Assembly: GCF_030531065.1 (NCBI RefSeq)
Contig: NZ_JAUNOQ010000002.1
Location: 63,953-127,952 of the forward strand
DNA length: 64,000 nucleotides
Source: Phascolarctobacterium sp.
Lineage (GTDB): Bacteria; Bacillota; Negativicutes; Acidaminococcales; Acidaminococcaceae
Direction: 5' to 3'
Shown: one piece after another, positions 1 through 7,973 of the stretch
How the letters are laid out: every line of letters starts with the position of its first letter
How positions within the stretch are numbered: position 1 is the stretch's first letter
The notes under the pieces: model-generated
Told to the model about the DNA's origin: nothing
Database searches by the model: none
The model's input: only the letters and a program-made list of their open reading frames with translations
Made by a program: the position numbers and the translations under genes

Positions 1-98
1 TTCTGAGCAGCAGCTTTCGGAGCAGAAGCTACGGAACCAGCTTCTTCAACTTCAACTTCGTATGCGGTACCATTAACGGTGATAGTATACTTTTTCAT
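1..98 (-). CDS. mmdC: Methylmalonyl-CoA decarboxylase gamma subunit (biotin carrier), N-terminal part
   Basis: Only the first 32 codons lie in the window; the gene runs off the left edge. It begins MKKYTITVNGTAYEVEVEE and then enters an Ala/Pro-rich linker, the usual start of biotin carrier subunits of Na+-pumping decarboxylases. The biotin-attachment motif would lie outside the window and is not seen. An AAGGAGG ribosome site sits just upstream. It is the last visible gene after mmdA and mmdD, the order expected for this enzyme. The carrier would take the carboxyl group from MmdA to the membrane decarboxylase subunit, which is also not in the window. The family call rests on the N-terminus and context. 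Confidence 0.85.
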   Translation of the reverse strand, partial: MKKYTITVNGTAYEVEVEEAGSVASAPKAAAQ

Positions 99-153
99 GG
101 ATATAATCCTCCTTAAAATCTCGTTTTTTAATTAAAATTGCAAACAATATGCA

Positions 154-504
154 TTAGAAGCATTCTTTACGAACGCTGATAGCTTCAACACGTGCATTTA
201 CAGTCCAGCTAGCGTTCGGCAGACGACGTACGCAAGCGATTTGGTCTGCACTAACGCCGCAAGCTGCAACTGCTGCAGCGATAACAGCGATAATTTCGCT
301 ATCATCTTGAACCGGGGCAGCAACTGCTGCCGGTGCGGGAGCTGCTGCCGGGGTAGGAGCTACTGCCGGTTTAGCAACTTTTTTTTTAGTCGGATCGACA
401 ACTTGGATTAAGCTCATCAATACGCCCAACGCAATCAAAACGCCGAATACGATGGTCATATTAATCAATGCGATTAACCAAGGATTAGTAGTAACAGGAC
501 CCAT
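154..504 (-). CDS. mmdD: Methylmalonyl-CoA decarboxylase delta subunit (OadG/MmdD-like membrane anchor)
   Basis: This 116-residue protein has one N-terminal membrane helix (about residues 9-34), a Lys-rich stretch, an Ala/Pro linker (about 45-66) and a compact C-terminal domain. That is the layout of OadG/MmdD, the small subunit that holds the carboxyltransferase and the membrane pump together. The length matches the roughly 115 residues known for Veillonella MmdD. It lies between mmdA and mmdC with short gaps, so co-transcription is likely. No separate epsilon subunit was found in the window. Sequence similarity in this family is low, so the assignment leans on architecture and neighbours. 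Confidence 0.85.
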   Translation of the reverse strand: MGPVTTNPWLIALINMTIVFGVLIALGVLMSLIQVVDPTKKKVAKPAVAPTPAAAPAPAAVAAPVQDDSEIIAVIAAAVAACGVSADQIACVRRLPNASWTVNARVEAISVRKECF

Positions 505-563
505 TTATTTCACCTCATCTTATCTTAAAATAGGTTTTTAAGCACTAAGCAACTGCTTGTGAA

Positions 564-2090
564 TTACAAAGGAATATTGCCGTGGCGTTTTGCCGGACGG
601 GTTTCGCGTTTGCTTTCCAGCATTTGCAGAGCGTTGATGATGGTGGGACGAGAGTTTTTCGGTTCGATAACCATGTCAACCATGCCGCGCATTGCTGCTT
701 GGTACGGAGTTGCGAAGTTGTCGATGTACTCTTTGGTCTTAGCTTCAACATCAGGATCTTTACGGAAAATGATGTTAGCAGCGCCAGCAGGACCCATAAC
801 TGCGATTTCAGCGGTCGGCCATGCGATAACTTGGTCAGCGCCCAGGTCTTGAGAGCACATTGCCAGATAGGAACCGCCGTAAGCTTTACGGGTTACCAGA
901 GTGATTTTAGGAACAGTTGCTTCGGAGTAAGCATACAGCATCTTAGCGCCGTGACGGATAATGCCGCCGTATTCTTGGTTGCAGCCAGGCAGGAAGCCAG
1001 GAACGTCAACCAGGTTCAGCAGAGGAATGTTGAATGCGTCGCAGAAACGGATAAAACGAGAGGATTTGTCGGAAGCGTTGATATCCAGGCAGCCAGCCAT
1101 AACTTTCGGTTGGTTAGCGATAATACCAATGGTTTGACCATCCATACGAGCGAAGCAGGTAATGATGTTCTTTGCCCAGTATTTTTGGTTCTCGTAGAAT
1201 TCACCGTTATCAACGATAGCCTTAATTACATCGTACATGTCGTAAGCTTGGTTAGAGTTATCCGGCAGTAAGGTGTTCAGGCTTTCTTCGGTACGCATCG
1301 GGTCGTCGCCAGTCTCTACGATCGGAGCGGTTTCCATGTTGTTGGAAGGCAGGAAGGAGAGCAGGTAACGAATTTGTTGCAGGCAGTCTTCATCGTTTTC
1401 AGCAGCGAAGTGAGCAACACCGGAAGTGGAGTTATGAGTCATAGCGCCACCCAGTTGTTCTTGGGTTACATCTTCACCGGTTACGGATTTAACTACTGCA
1501 GGACCGGTAATGAACATCTTGGAAGTGTTCTTTACCATGTAGATGAAGTCGGTCAGTGCCGGGCTGTATACAGCGCCGCCAGCGGAAGGACCCATGATAG
1601 CGGAAATTTGCGGTACAACGCCGGAAGCGATGGTGTTCTCGAAGAAGATCTTACCATAGCCAGCCAGAGCGTCGATAGCTTCTTGAATACGAGCACCGCC
1701 GGAATCGTTCAGGCCAACCAACGGAGCGCCCATTTTCAGAGCCAGACGTTGAACCTTAACGATTTTAGCAGCATGCATTTCGCCAAGGGAACCGCCTTCA
1801 ACGGTGAAGTCTTGTGCGAATACGTATACCAGACGACCGTCAACAGTACCGTAACCAGTGGTTACGCCTTCACCCGGAAGTTCTTTCTTTTCTTGACCGA
1901 AGTTGGTGCAGCGATGACGAACGAAACGATCCAATTCTACGAAGGAACCTTCGTCGAGGAGTGCAGCGATTCTTTCACGAGCAGTCATTTTGCCGGATTC
2001 ATGTTGTTTAGCAACACGTTTTTCGCCGCCAGCAGCCAGAATTACTTCGGACTTTTTGAGCATTTTCTCAATTTTTTCTTGAGTAGACAA
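564..2090 (-). CDS. mmdA: Methylmalonyl-CoA decarboxylase alpha subunit (carboxyltransferase)
   Basis: This 508-residue protein is a full-length acyl-CoA carboxyltransferase. MmdA moves the carboxyl of (S)-methylmalonyl-CoA to biotin on MmdC, giving propionyl-CoA; the membrane part then releases CO2 and exports Na+. Recognisable blocks are GLNDSGGARIQEAIDAL in the N-terminal half and a C-terminal DVPGFLPGCNQEYGGIIRHG segment with AYGGSYLAM after it. The start is a TTG preceded by GGAGG at 7 nt; the next in-frame Met would cut into the conserved N-terminus. It follows mce after a 128-nt gap holding a hairpin. Propionyl-CoA carboxylase beta chains are close relatives; the mmdD/mmdC neighbours decide the call. 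Confidence 0.95.
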   Translation of the reverse strand: MSTQEKIEKMLKKSEVILAAGGEKRVAKQHESGKMTARERIAALLDEGSFVELDRFVRHRCTNFGQEKKELPGEGVTTGYGTVDGRLVYVFAQDFTVEGGSLGEMHAAKIVKVQRLALKMGAPLVGLNDSGGARIQEAIDALAGYGKIFFENTIASGVVPQISAIMGPSAGGAVYSPALTDFIYMVKNTSKMFITGPAVVKSVTGEDVTQEQLGGAMTHNSTSGVAHFAAENDEDCLQQIRYLLSFLPSNNMETAPIVETGDDPMRTEESLNTLLPDNSNQAYDMYDVIKAIVDNGEFYENQKYWAKNIITCFARMDGQTIGIIANQPKVMAGCLDINASDKSSRFIRFCDAFNIPLLNLVDVPGFLPGCNQEYGGIIRHGAKMLYAYSEATVPKITLVTRKAYGGSYLAMCSQDLGADQVIAWPTAEIAVMGPAGAANIIFRKDPDVEAKTKEYIDNFATPYQAAMRGMVDMVIEPKNSRPTIINALQMLESKRETRPAKRHGNIPL

Positions 2091-2136
2091 ATCTTACACC
2101 TCCATCATTATTGGGAGAACAAATTTATATACATAT

Positions 2137-2167
2137 GCTGAAGGCATATCACTTGTACGCCTTCAGC
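2137..2167 (-). other. Hairpin in the mce-mmdA gap
   Basis: GCTGAAGGC (2137-2145) pairs perfectly with GCCTTCAGC (2159-2167) around a 13-nt loop. It sits inside an apparent operon and has no clear U-run on the transcribed strand. It may be a processing or mRNA-stability element rather than a terminator. Confidence 0.5.
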
Positions 2168-2218
2168 AGCATGTATCGTAGATTAGTACCCTCTGATTAG
2201 ATTAACTTTAAGCGCTAA

Positions 2219-2650
2219 TTAATCAACGTAGGTAGCAGCAGGTTGGCACAGCTCAAGCAGCAGGCCTGCAGATTTCGGATGAACGAAAGCGATCTTCATT
2301 TGACCAGCGCCATTGCGAGGAGCTTTATCGATCATGCGAACGCCAGCAGCGGTCAGGTCAGCGATAGCAGCTTTGATGTCGTCAACGCGCAGAGCCATAT
2401 GTTGGATGCCAGGGCCGTTTTTAGCAACATATTTGCCGATAGGGCCGTCGTTGTTTTCAGTAATATCAACGAGGAGTTCGATCAGGGTTTCGCCGCAGGG
2501 AACAAATACGGTTGCAACGCCTTGTTCTTTAACTTCTTCAGTACCGGTAGCTTTCAAGCCCAGAACCTCAGTGTACAGTTTAGCAGCTTCTTCCAAGGTG
2601 CCAGAGCAAGCGATACCTACATGGTCAACACAAATAGTTTTGAATGCCAT
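2219..2650 (-). CDS. mce: Methylmalonyl-CoA epimerase
   Basis: This 143-residue vicinal-oxygen-chelate (glyoxalase-fold) protein interconverts (R)- and (S)-methylmalonyl-CoA, linking the mutase product to the decarboxylase substrate. The N-terminus reads DHVGIACSGTLEEAAKLYTE, with the metal-binding His in DHVGIA; GIQHMALRVDD carries the second His, and a C-terminal LLLELCQP supplies the metal-binding Glu of the second half. Length is normal for the family. The ATG start has a CCTCCT-complement ribosome site upstream. It lies between meaB and mmdA, the position expected for this step. Confidence 0.95.
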   Translation of the reverse strand: MAFKTICVDHVGIACSGTLEEAAKLYTEVLGLKATGTEEVKEQGVATVFVPCGETLIELLVDITENNDGPIGKYVAKNGPGIQHMALRVDDIKAAIADLTAAGVRMIDKAPRNGAGQMKIAFVHPKSAGLLLELCQPAATYVD

Positions 2651-2684
2651 AATAATTCCTCCTAAAATTTGTTTTTTGGTGGTT

Positions 2685-3623
2685 TTATTTTAAAACTTTA
2701 CCAACAATATCATCAACGACAGAATAAGGCTCGATCTCGCGGGTCTGCATCTTAACTACCAAATCGTCAAATGCTTCCGTTTGAATAACCTCTTTGTCGA
2801 TGTAGCGGTTTACGCGATCATTAAGCATAGCCGTAACTTCGTTTTTAATACGTTTCTTACGGATATCGCTCAATTTTCCGGAGTCAACCAAATATGCCTT
2901 GTGGGCTTCAATGGAATCCACAACAGCCTCTATACCTTCACCCTTGCTAGCAATGGTCCTGTTAATCGGAGGACGCCAGCCAACATGTTCGGGATTTAAT
3001 TCGAGCATCATTTCAATCTCAATGTTGAGCTTGTCTGTACCTTCACGGTCAGCTTTGTTAATCGTGAAAAGGTCACCGATTTCAAGTATACCTGCTTTAA
3101 TTGCCTGGATATCGTCGCCCATACCGGGGATGACAACAACCATCGTAGTATCCGCAGTCTTAACAATATCAACTTCGGATTGACCTACGCCTACGGTTTC
3201 AACGATAATAACATCCATGCCAAAAGCATCCATCAATTTTACTGCGTCGCCTGCTTTTTGGGACAGGCCGCCGAGACTGCCGCGGGTAGCCATAGAACGA
3301 ACAAAGATACCTTCGTCCGCCATCAAATCCATCATTCTGATGCGGTCGCCCAAAATAGCGCCGCCGGAATATGGGCTGGTGGGGTCAATTGCTACAATAC
3401 CAACGGTTTTGCCGCGTTTACGATATTCTTTTGCTAATTTATCTGTCAGAGTACTTTTACCAGCGCCCGGAGGGCCAGTGATACCAATTACATAAGCATT
3501 ACCAGTATGAGGATAGATCTCTGTCATAATTTTGACAGCGTCATCATATTCATTTTCAACAGCAGTGATTGCCTTAGATAATGCAAGACGAGAATGATTT
3601 AATAATTTATCTACTATTTCCAT
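2685..3623 (-). CDS. meaB: Methylmalonyl-CoA mutase chaperone GTPase MeaB (ArgK family)
   Basis: This 312-residue G3E-family GTPase carries Walker A GPPGAGKST at about residues 50-58, the DPTSPYSGGAILGDRIRM block, ETVGVGQSE and NKAD for guanine recognition. MeaB gates adenosylcobalamin loading and protects the mutase from inactivation. It lies directly downstream of the cobalamin-binding mutase subunit, separated by a 10-bp GC-rich hairpin. Older annotations call this family ArgK/LAO transport kinase; that is not supported by the context. Confidence 0.95.
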   Translation of the reverse strand: MEIVDKLLNHSRLALSKAITAVENEYDDAVKIMTEIYPHTGNAYVIGITGPPGAGKSTLTDKLAKEYRKRGKTVGIVAIDPTSPYSGGAILGDRIRMMDLMADEGIFVRSMATRGSLGGLSQKAGDAVKLMDAFGMDVIIVETVGVGQSEVDIVKTADTTMVVVIPGMGDDIQAIKAGILEIGDLFTINKADREGTDKLNIEIEMMLELNPEHVGWRPPINRTIASKGEGIEAVVDSIEAHKAYLVDSGKLSDIRKKRIKNEVTAMLNDRVNRYIDKEVIQTEAFDDLVVKMQTREIEPYSVVDDIVGKVLK

Positions 3624-3662
3624 AATTCACACCGCCTTGTCAGATTGTGAATATTTTATAAG

Positions 3663-3687
3663 GCAAGCCGGGACAAGCCCGGCTTGC
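3663..3687 (-). other. GC-rich hairpin between mcm small subunit and meaB
   Basis: A perfect 10-bp stem, GCAAGCCGGG pairing with CCCGGCTTGC, closes a 5-nt loop in the 80-nt gap. The transcribed strand shows no run of U after it, so partial termination or mRNA processing is more likely than full termination. Confidence 0.55.
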
Positions 3688-3703
3688 AACTTATGGGATA
3701 AAA

Positions 3704-4093
3704 TTATTTAACGTTAGCGTTGATGAAGTCAACGATCTTGCTGGTCGGGGTGCCAGGAGTGAATACTTCAGCAATGCCAGCAGCCTTCAGGCCAGGGATA
3801 TCAGCGTCAGGAATAACGCCGCCGCCGATAACCAGAACATTGTCCAAACCTTTTTCTTTCAGCAGTTCAACTACTTTCGGGAACAGGGTGTTGTGAGCGC
3901 CGGACAGCAAGGACAAAGCAACAACTTGTACGTCGTCTTGCAGAGCAGCTTCAGCGATTTGTTCCGGGGTCAGACGGATACCGGTATAGATAACTTCAAA
4001 ACCAGCGTCGCGCAATGCACGAGCTACAACTTTAGCACCGCGGTCATGGCCGTCCAGACCCGGTTTAGCAACTAAAACTTTAACGTTAGCCAT
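3704..4093 (-). CDS. Methylmalonyl-CoA mutase, cobalamin-binding C-terminal subunit
   Basis: This 129-residue stand-alone B12-binding domain has the base-off signature [11 protein letters not shown] near the N-terminus (His supplies the lower cobalt ligand), SLLSGAH in the middle and [11 protein letters not shown] near the C-terminus. It pairs with the large catalytic subunit encoded immediately upstream, so the mutase here is split into two chains, unlike the one-chain MCM of many bacteria. It binds the adenosylcobalamin used in succinyl-CoA/methylmalonyl-CoA rearrangement. The start is ATG with a GGAGG ribosome site. Confidence 0.93.
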   Translation of the reverse strand: MANVKVLVAKPGLDGHDRGAKVVARALRDAGFEVIYTGIRLTPEQIAEAALQDDVQVVALSLLSGAHNTLFPKVVELLKEKGLDNVLVIGGGVIPDADIPGLKAAGIAEVFTPGTPTSKIVDFINANVK

Positions 4094-4128
4094 TATAAAA
4101 TACCTCCGTATATGTCAGTGTTTACAAA

Positions 4129-5778
4129 TTAGAGAGTGGTATGAGGTTGGTATTCGCCGAATACTTTTCTCATAACGCCGCAGATTTCACCTTCGGTAGC
4201 ATATGCACGAACAGCGTCGAGGATCAAAGGCATCAGGTTTACAGACTCGTCTGCGCAGCCAGCTTCCAGAGCAGCCAAGGTTTCAGCAACTTTAGCATTG
4301 TCACGGCGAGCTTTCAGAGCAGCGATCTTTTCAGCTTGCAGTTTGCCTACAGAGCCGTCTACGCGCAGCAGGTTTTTCGGAGGTTCTTCCTCTTGGGTGA
4401 ATTTGTTAACGCCAACGATGATACGGTCGCCTTTTTCGATTTCCATCTGCCATTTGTAAGCGGAATCTTGGATTTCTTTTTGGATGTAGCCTTTAGCGAT
4501 TGCTTCAGGAGCGCCACCGATTTCGTCGATCTTTTTGATGTATTCCCAAGCTTCTTTCTCGATCTTGTCGGTCAGAGCTTCTACATAGTAGGAACCGCCC
4601 AACGGGTCAACGGTGTCAGCCAGGCCGGATTCGTAAGCAACAATTTGTTGGGTACGCAGAGCGATGGTTACGGACTCAGTGGTCGGCAGAGCCAAAGCTT
4701 CGTCCTTGGAGTTGGTGTGCAGGGATTGCGTACCACCCATTACAGCAGCAGCAGTTTGCAGAGCAACACGAACGATGTTGTTGTTCGGTTGTTGAGCGGT
4801 CAGCATGGAGCCAGCAGTTTGGGTATGTACGCGCAGCATCATGGATTTGGGTTTCTTAGCGCCGAAACGCTCTTTCATAACTTTAGCCCATACACGACGG
4901 GAAGCACGGAATTTAGCAACCTCTTCCAATACGTTGTTATGAGCGTTCCAGAAGAAGGACAGACGACCAGCGAAAGCGTCAACGTCCAGACCAGCTTTGA
5001 TAGCAGCTTCTACATAAGCAATGCCGTCAGCGATGGTGAATGCGATTTCCTGAGAAGCGGTAGAACCAGCTTCACGGATATGGTAACCGGAAATGGAGAT
5101 GGTGTTCCACAGCGGTACATTCTTGGAGCAATATTCAAAAATATTGGTGATCAAACGCATGGACGGTTTCGGCGGGAAAATGTAGGTGCCGCGAGCAGCG
5201 TACTCTTTCAGAATATCGTTCTGAATGGTGCCGCGCAGTTTGTCAGCGGAAACGCCTTGTTTTTCAGCAACTGCAATGTACATAGCCAGCAGTACGGATG
5301 CAGGAGCGTTGATGGTCATAGAAGTAGAAACTTTATCGAGGGAAATTTGGTCGAACAGGATTTCCATATCAGCCAAGGAGTCGATAGCTACGCCTACTTT
5401 ACCAACTTCGCCTTCAGCCATCGGATCGGTGGAGTCATAACCAATCTGGGTCGGCAGGTCGAATGCGCAGGACAGGCCGGAACCACCGTTAGCCAGCAGG
5501 TAACGATAACGTTTGTTGGATTCTTCAGCGGTGGAGAAACCAGCATACATACGCATGGTCCAGAAACGGCCACGATACATGGTGGGTTGTACGCCACGGG
5601 TATAAGGATATTCACCGGGGAAGCCCAGTTTAGTCATGTAGTCAAAGTCTTCACCAAGATCTACCGGGGTGTACAGTCTGTTAGGAACCAGGTTTGCGCG
5701 TTCAGGGTTTTTTACCAGTTTAGCTTCAACATCAGCATGATATTTCTCTAAACCAGCTTTAATTTCTTCAAATGCCAT
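4129..5778 (-). CDS. Methylmalonyl-CoA mutase, large catalytic subunit
   Basis: This 549-residue TIM-barrel subunit binds the CoA substrate. Clear family blocks include [46 protein letters not shown] and [14 protein letters not shown]. It lacks the C-terminal B12 domain, which is encoded by the next gene 35 nt downstream. The start is ATG at 5778, preceded by AAGGAGG; an upstream in-frame ATG would place that ribosome site inside the coding region and is rejected. It converts succinyl-CoA to (R)-methylmalonyl-CoA in propionate formation. The isobutyryl-CoA mutase large subunit is a relative, but the epimerase and decarboxylase neighbours favour methylmalonyl-CoA. Confidence 0.95.
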   Translation of the reverse strand: MAFEEIKAGLEKYHADVEAKLVKNPERANLVPNRLYTPVDLGEDFDYMTKLGFPGEYPYTRGVQPTMYRGRFWTMRMYAGFSTAEESNKRYRYLLANGGSGLSCAFDLPTQIGYDSTDPMAEGEVGKVGVAIDSLADMEILFDQISLDKVSTSMTINAPASVLLAMYIAVAEKQGVSADKLRGTIQNDILKEYAARGTYIFPPKPSMRLITNIFEYCSKNVPLWNTISISGYHIREAGSTASQEIAFTIADGIAYVEAAIKAGLDVDAFAGRLSFFWNAHNNVLEEVAKFRASRRVWAKVMKERFGAKKPKSMMLRVHTQTAGSMLTAQQPNNNIVRVALQTAAAVMGGTQSLHTNSKDEALALPTTESVTIALRTQQIVAYESGLADTVDPLGGSYYVEALTDKIEKEAWEYIKKIDEIGGAPEAIAKGYIQKEIQDSAYKWQMEIEKGDRIIVGVNKFTQEEEPPKNLLRVDGSVGKLQAEKIAALKARRDNAKVAETLAALEAGCADESVNLMPLILDAVRAYATEGEICGVMRKVFGEYQPHTTL

Positions 5779-5863
5779 TCTCAAATCCTCCTTAAAATAT
5801 TTGGTTTGCATATTTCGGATTGGACGGATCCGAAATGATGGTGAGAGTGTCCGTCAGTGACGG

Positions 5864-5892
5864 TATATGGCAAAGCCTCAGGGCCTCGTCAA
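5864..5892 (-). promoter_or_regulatory. Candidate promoter of the mutase-decarboxylase operon
   Basis: On the minus strand TTGACG (5887-5892) is followed after 17 nt by CATATA (5864-5869). The implied leader of about 80 nt holds two short hairpins (CCGTCA/TGACGG and TTTCGGAT/ATCCGAAA). The -10 is not a strong match. Confidence 0.45.
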
Positions 5893-5905
5893 CTTTTTTA
5901 TATAT

Positions 5906-5938
5906 ACTTGCCGATAGGACTCGCACCTATCGGCAAGT
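5906..5938 (-). other. Strong hairpin after the CoA-transferase gene
   Basis: A perfect 13-bp stem (ACTTGCCGATAGG with CCTATCGGCAAGT) closes a 7-nt loop, between the CoA transferase stop and the mutase promoter. No U-run follows on the minus strand, so termination may be incomplete; it could instead protect the upstream mRNA 3' end. Confidence 0.5.
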
Positions 5939-6000
5939 ACCTTAACATAGTTTAACCTATTTTGAGAAACTTCTCAAGGGGTATTGAAAAGTTTTTTTGA

Positions 6001-7530
6001 TTATTTAACCATGCCTTCCATGGAGCCGGTTTCGTTGAACAGTTTGTAGCAATCGAAAGCTTCTGCCAGGATGTGCGGGGTTTGGCTGTTGCCGCAAGCT
6101 TCACAAGCGCGTTTGAAGTAATCATACAGCCAGGGTTGATATTTCGGGTTAGCGATTTGATCGATGATGATAGGAGCTTTCTCTTTCGGGGACAAGCCGC
6201 GCAGGTCTGCAACGCCGCGTTCGGAAACGATAACGTCAACGTCCAGAGTAGCATGGTCGATGTGGCTGCAGAACGGAACAACAGAGGAAATCTTGCCGCC
6301 TTTAGCCAGAGAGTTGGTGAAGAATACGGTCAGGAAACCGTTACGAGCAAAGTCGCCGGAACCGCCAACGCCGTTCATCAATTTAGTACCGCAAACGTGA
6401 GTGGAGTTAACATTGCCATAGATGTCGACTTCGATAGCGGTGTTCATAGCGATAACGCCGATACGACGAGCAACTTCCGGGCTGTTGGAAACTTCTTGCG
6501 GACGGAGCAGCAAGTATTTCTTATATTTGTCAACATTCTCGTAGAATTTCTTTTGGCACTCAGGAGACGGGGTCAGAGCAGTACCGGAAGCAACTCGCAG
6601 TTTGCCGGCGTCGATCAGGTCGAACATACCGTCTTGGATAACTTCGGTATAAACGGTCAGGTCTTCAAAGTCGGAGTTAACCAGACCGTTGATAACTGCG
6701 TTAGCAACGGAGCCTACGCCGGATTGCAACGGCAGCAGGTTCTTCGGCAGGCGGCCTTCCTTAACTTCGTTTTTCAGGAAGTCAACCAGGTTTTTGCCCA
6801 TATGCTTAGCGTCTTCGTCGATTTCGCCTAACGGACGAACTTTATCAGTGATGTCACAAGGAACTACTGCAACGATCTTGTCTACTTCACAAGGAATGTA
6901 GGTGGTTCCGATGCGGTCTTCCGGAGCGCAAACAGGAATCGGTTGACGGTTAGGAGGATCCAGAGGAACATAGGAGTCATGCATGCCTTCCAACTCTTTC
7001 GGTTGGGTGGTGTTAACTTCTACGATAACCTTCTTAGCGCCAGCTACATAAGAGGAGCTGTTGCCCATGGAAGTGGTCGGGATCAGGCCTACCATGCCGT
7101 TGCCCAGATCGTTGATTTTGCAAACCTCGACGATTGCAACGTCAACGCCTTTGCGGTTAGCCATAAAGCCGTAACGAACCATTTGAGCCATATGGGACAG
7201 ATGAATATCAGCATATTTTACTTTGCCAGCGTTGATAGCTTTACGCATGGTGGCGTTGGTCTGATAAGGCAGACGGCGGTCGATGCAGTCAGCTTCTACC
7301 ATTGCTTGGTCAATTTCGGGGCCAACGGAAGCGCCGGTCCAAACATTAACTTTGAAAGGAGTTTTTTTAGCTTTTTCAGCCAGAGCCAGAGGTACAGCTT
7401 TCGGATAGCCGGACGGAGTAAAGCCGCTGACACCTACGTTGTCACCGTCTTTTACAAATTCTGCAGCAGCTTCAGCGCTCATAACTTTGCCAGCTACTAC
7501 GTCACAAATGCGATCTTTAATGTCGATCAT
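6001..7530 (-). CDS. scpC: Propionyl-CoA:succinate CoA transferase (acetyl-CoA hydrolase/transferase family)
   Basis: This 509-residue class I CoA transferase matches succinate/acetate CoA transferases over its whole length. Visible blocks are GDNVGVSGFTPSGYPKAVP near the N-terminus, GVGSVANAVINGL, YTEVIQDGMFDLID (with the likely catalytic Glu) and NGVGGSGDFARNGFL. It would move CoA from propionyl-CoA to succinate, closing the succinate-to-propionate cycle without ATP cost. Its place at the head of the mutase/epimerase/decarboxylase block supports propionyl-CoA as donor, although acetyl-CoA:succinate transferases look very similar. The ATG has AAGGAGGAAGG upstream. A long structured leader precedes it. 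Confidence 0.9.
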   Translation of the reverse strand: MIDIKDRICDVVAGKVMSAEAAAEFVKDGDNVGVSGFTPSGYPKAVPLALAEKAKKTPFKVNVWTGASVGPEIDQAMVEADCIDRRLPYQTNATMRKAINAGKVKYADIHLSHMAQMVRYGFMANRKGVDVAIVEVCKINDLGNGMVGLIPTTSMGNSSSYVAGAKKVIVEVNTTQPKELEGMHDSYVPLDPPNRQPIPVCAPEDRIGTTYIPCEVDKIVAVVPCDITDKVRPLGEIDEDAKHMGKNLVDFLKNEVKEGRLPKNLLPLQSGVGSVANAVINGLVNSDFEDLTVYTEVIQDGMFDLIDAGKLRVASGTALTPSPECQKKFYENVDKYKKYLLLRPQEVSNSPEVARRIGVIAMNTAIEVDIYGNVNSTHVCGTKLMNGVGGSGDFARNGFLTVFFTNSLAKGGKISSVVPFCSHIDHATLDVDVIVSERGVADLRGLSPKEKAPIIIDQIANPKYQPWLYDYFKRACEACGNSQTPHILAEAFDCYKLFNETGSMEGMVK

Positions 7531-7785
7531 GTTTACCTTCCTCCTTAATAATTAGGACATTGTGTTTTATAAGGGTCGCCCCTTTGCTTATAACTTGTCT
7601 GCAGTTCTGCACGCAAACCTCCAGACAAGGTATTGCCTCGGTCAAGCATTTCACAAACATTTCATACTTGACTATATAGTCTTTTCGACACTGGCAGGAA
7701 AACTCCTGCTAGTTTCAGGAATATTTTTTATAAAATTTGCTTCTCTTTCTGCTACAATTATAACACATTTTTCCAAAAACTTCAC
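7531..7785 (-). promoter_or_regulatory. Promoter and long structured leader of the CoA-transferase gene
   Basis: A minus-strand TATAAT (7757-7762) with an upstream TG (extended -10) and a weak GTGAAG -35 (7780-7785, 17-nt spacing) would start a leader of about 220 nt. The leader holds successive inverted repeats: GCAGGA/TCCTGC, the palindrome GACTATATAGTC, CTTGTCTG/CAGACAAG and TTATAAG/CTTATAA. It matches no riboswitch I recognise. No gene is seen between here and the hydrogenase terminator. Confidence 0.5.
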
Positions 7786-7915
7786 TTCTTTTTCAGAAAT
7801 AATTTCCTACTCATTAGTGAAGCGAGCTTCTATGACCCATCAGTCAGATTGACGCTCAACGCTTACTATGATACCAATAAAACTGTAACATAGCAAGCTT
7901 TTTCTTTACAATTTT

Positions 7916-7952
7916 AAAAAATCCCCTGCCTTTTTTCACATTCAGGCAGGGG
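7916..7952 (-). terminator. Rho-independent terminator of the hydrogenase operon
   Basis: On the minus strand CCCCTGCC (complement of 7945-7952) pairs with GGCAGGGG (complement of 7923-7930), followed by A and a run of six T. It lies about 20 nt after the hndD stop. Confidence 0.85.
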
Positions 7953-7973
7953 ACTTGTATTGTTCTGTTATGC

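Noticed and set aside
3180-3437. Frames opposite meaB
   Set aside because: Shadow frames without motifs.
4141-5751. Long open frame antisense to the mutase large subunit
   Set aside because: It is a shadow caused by codon bias of the real gene; no ribosome site, no known motifs, Ser/Phe/Val-rich translation.
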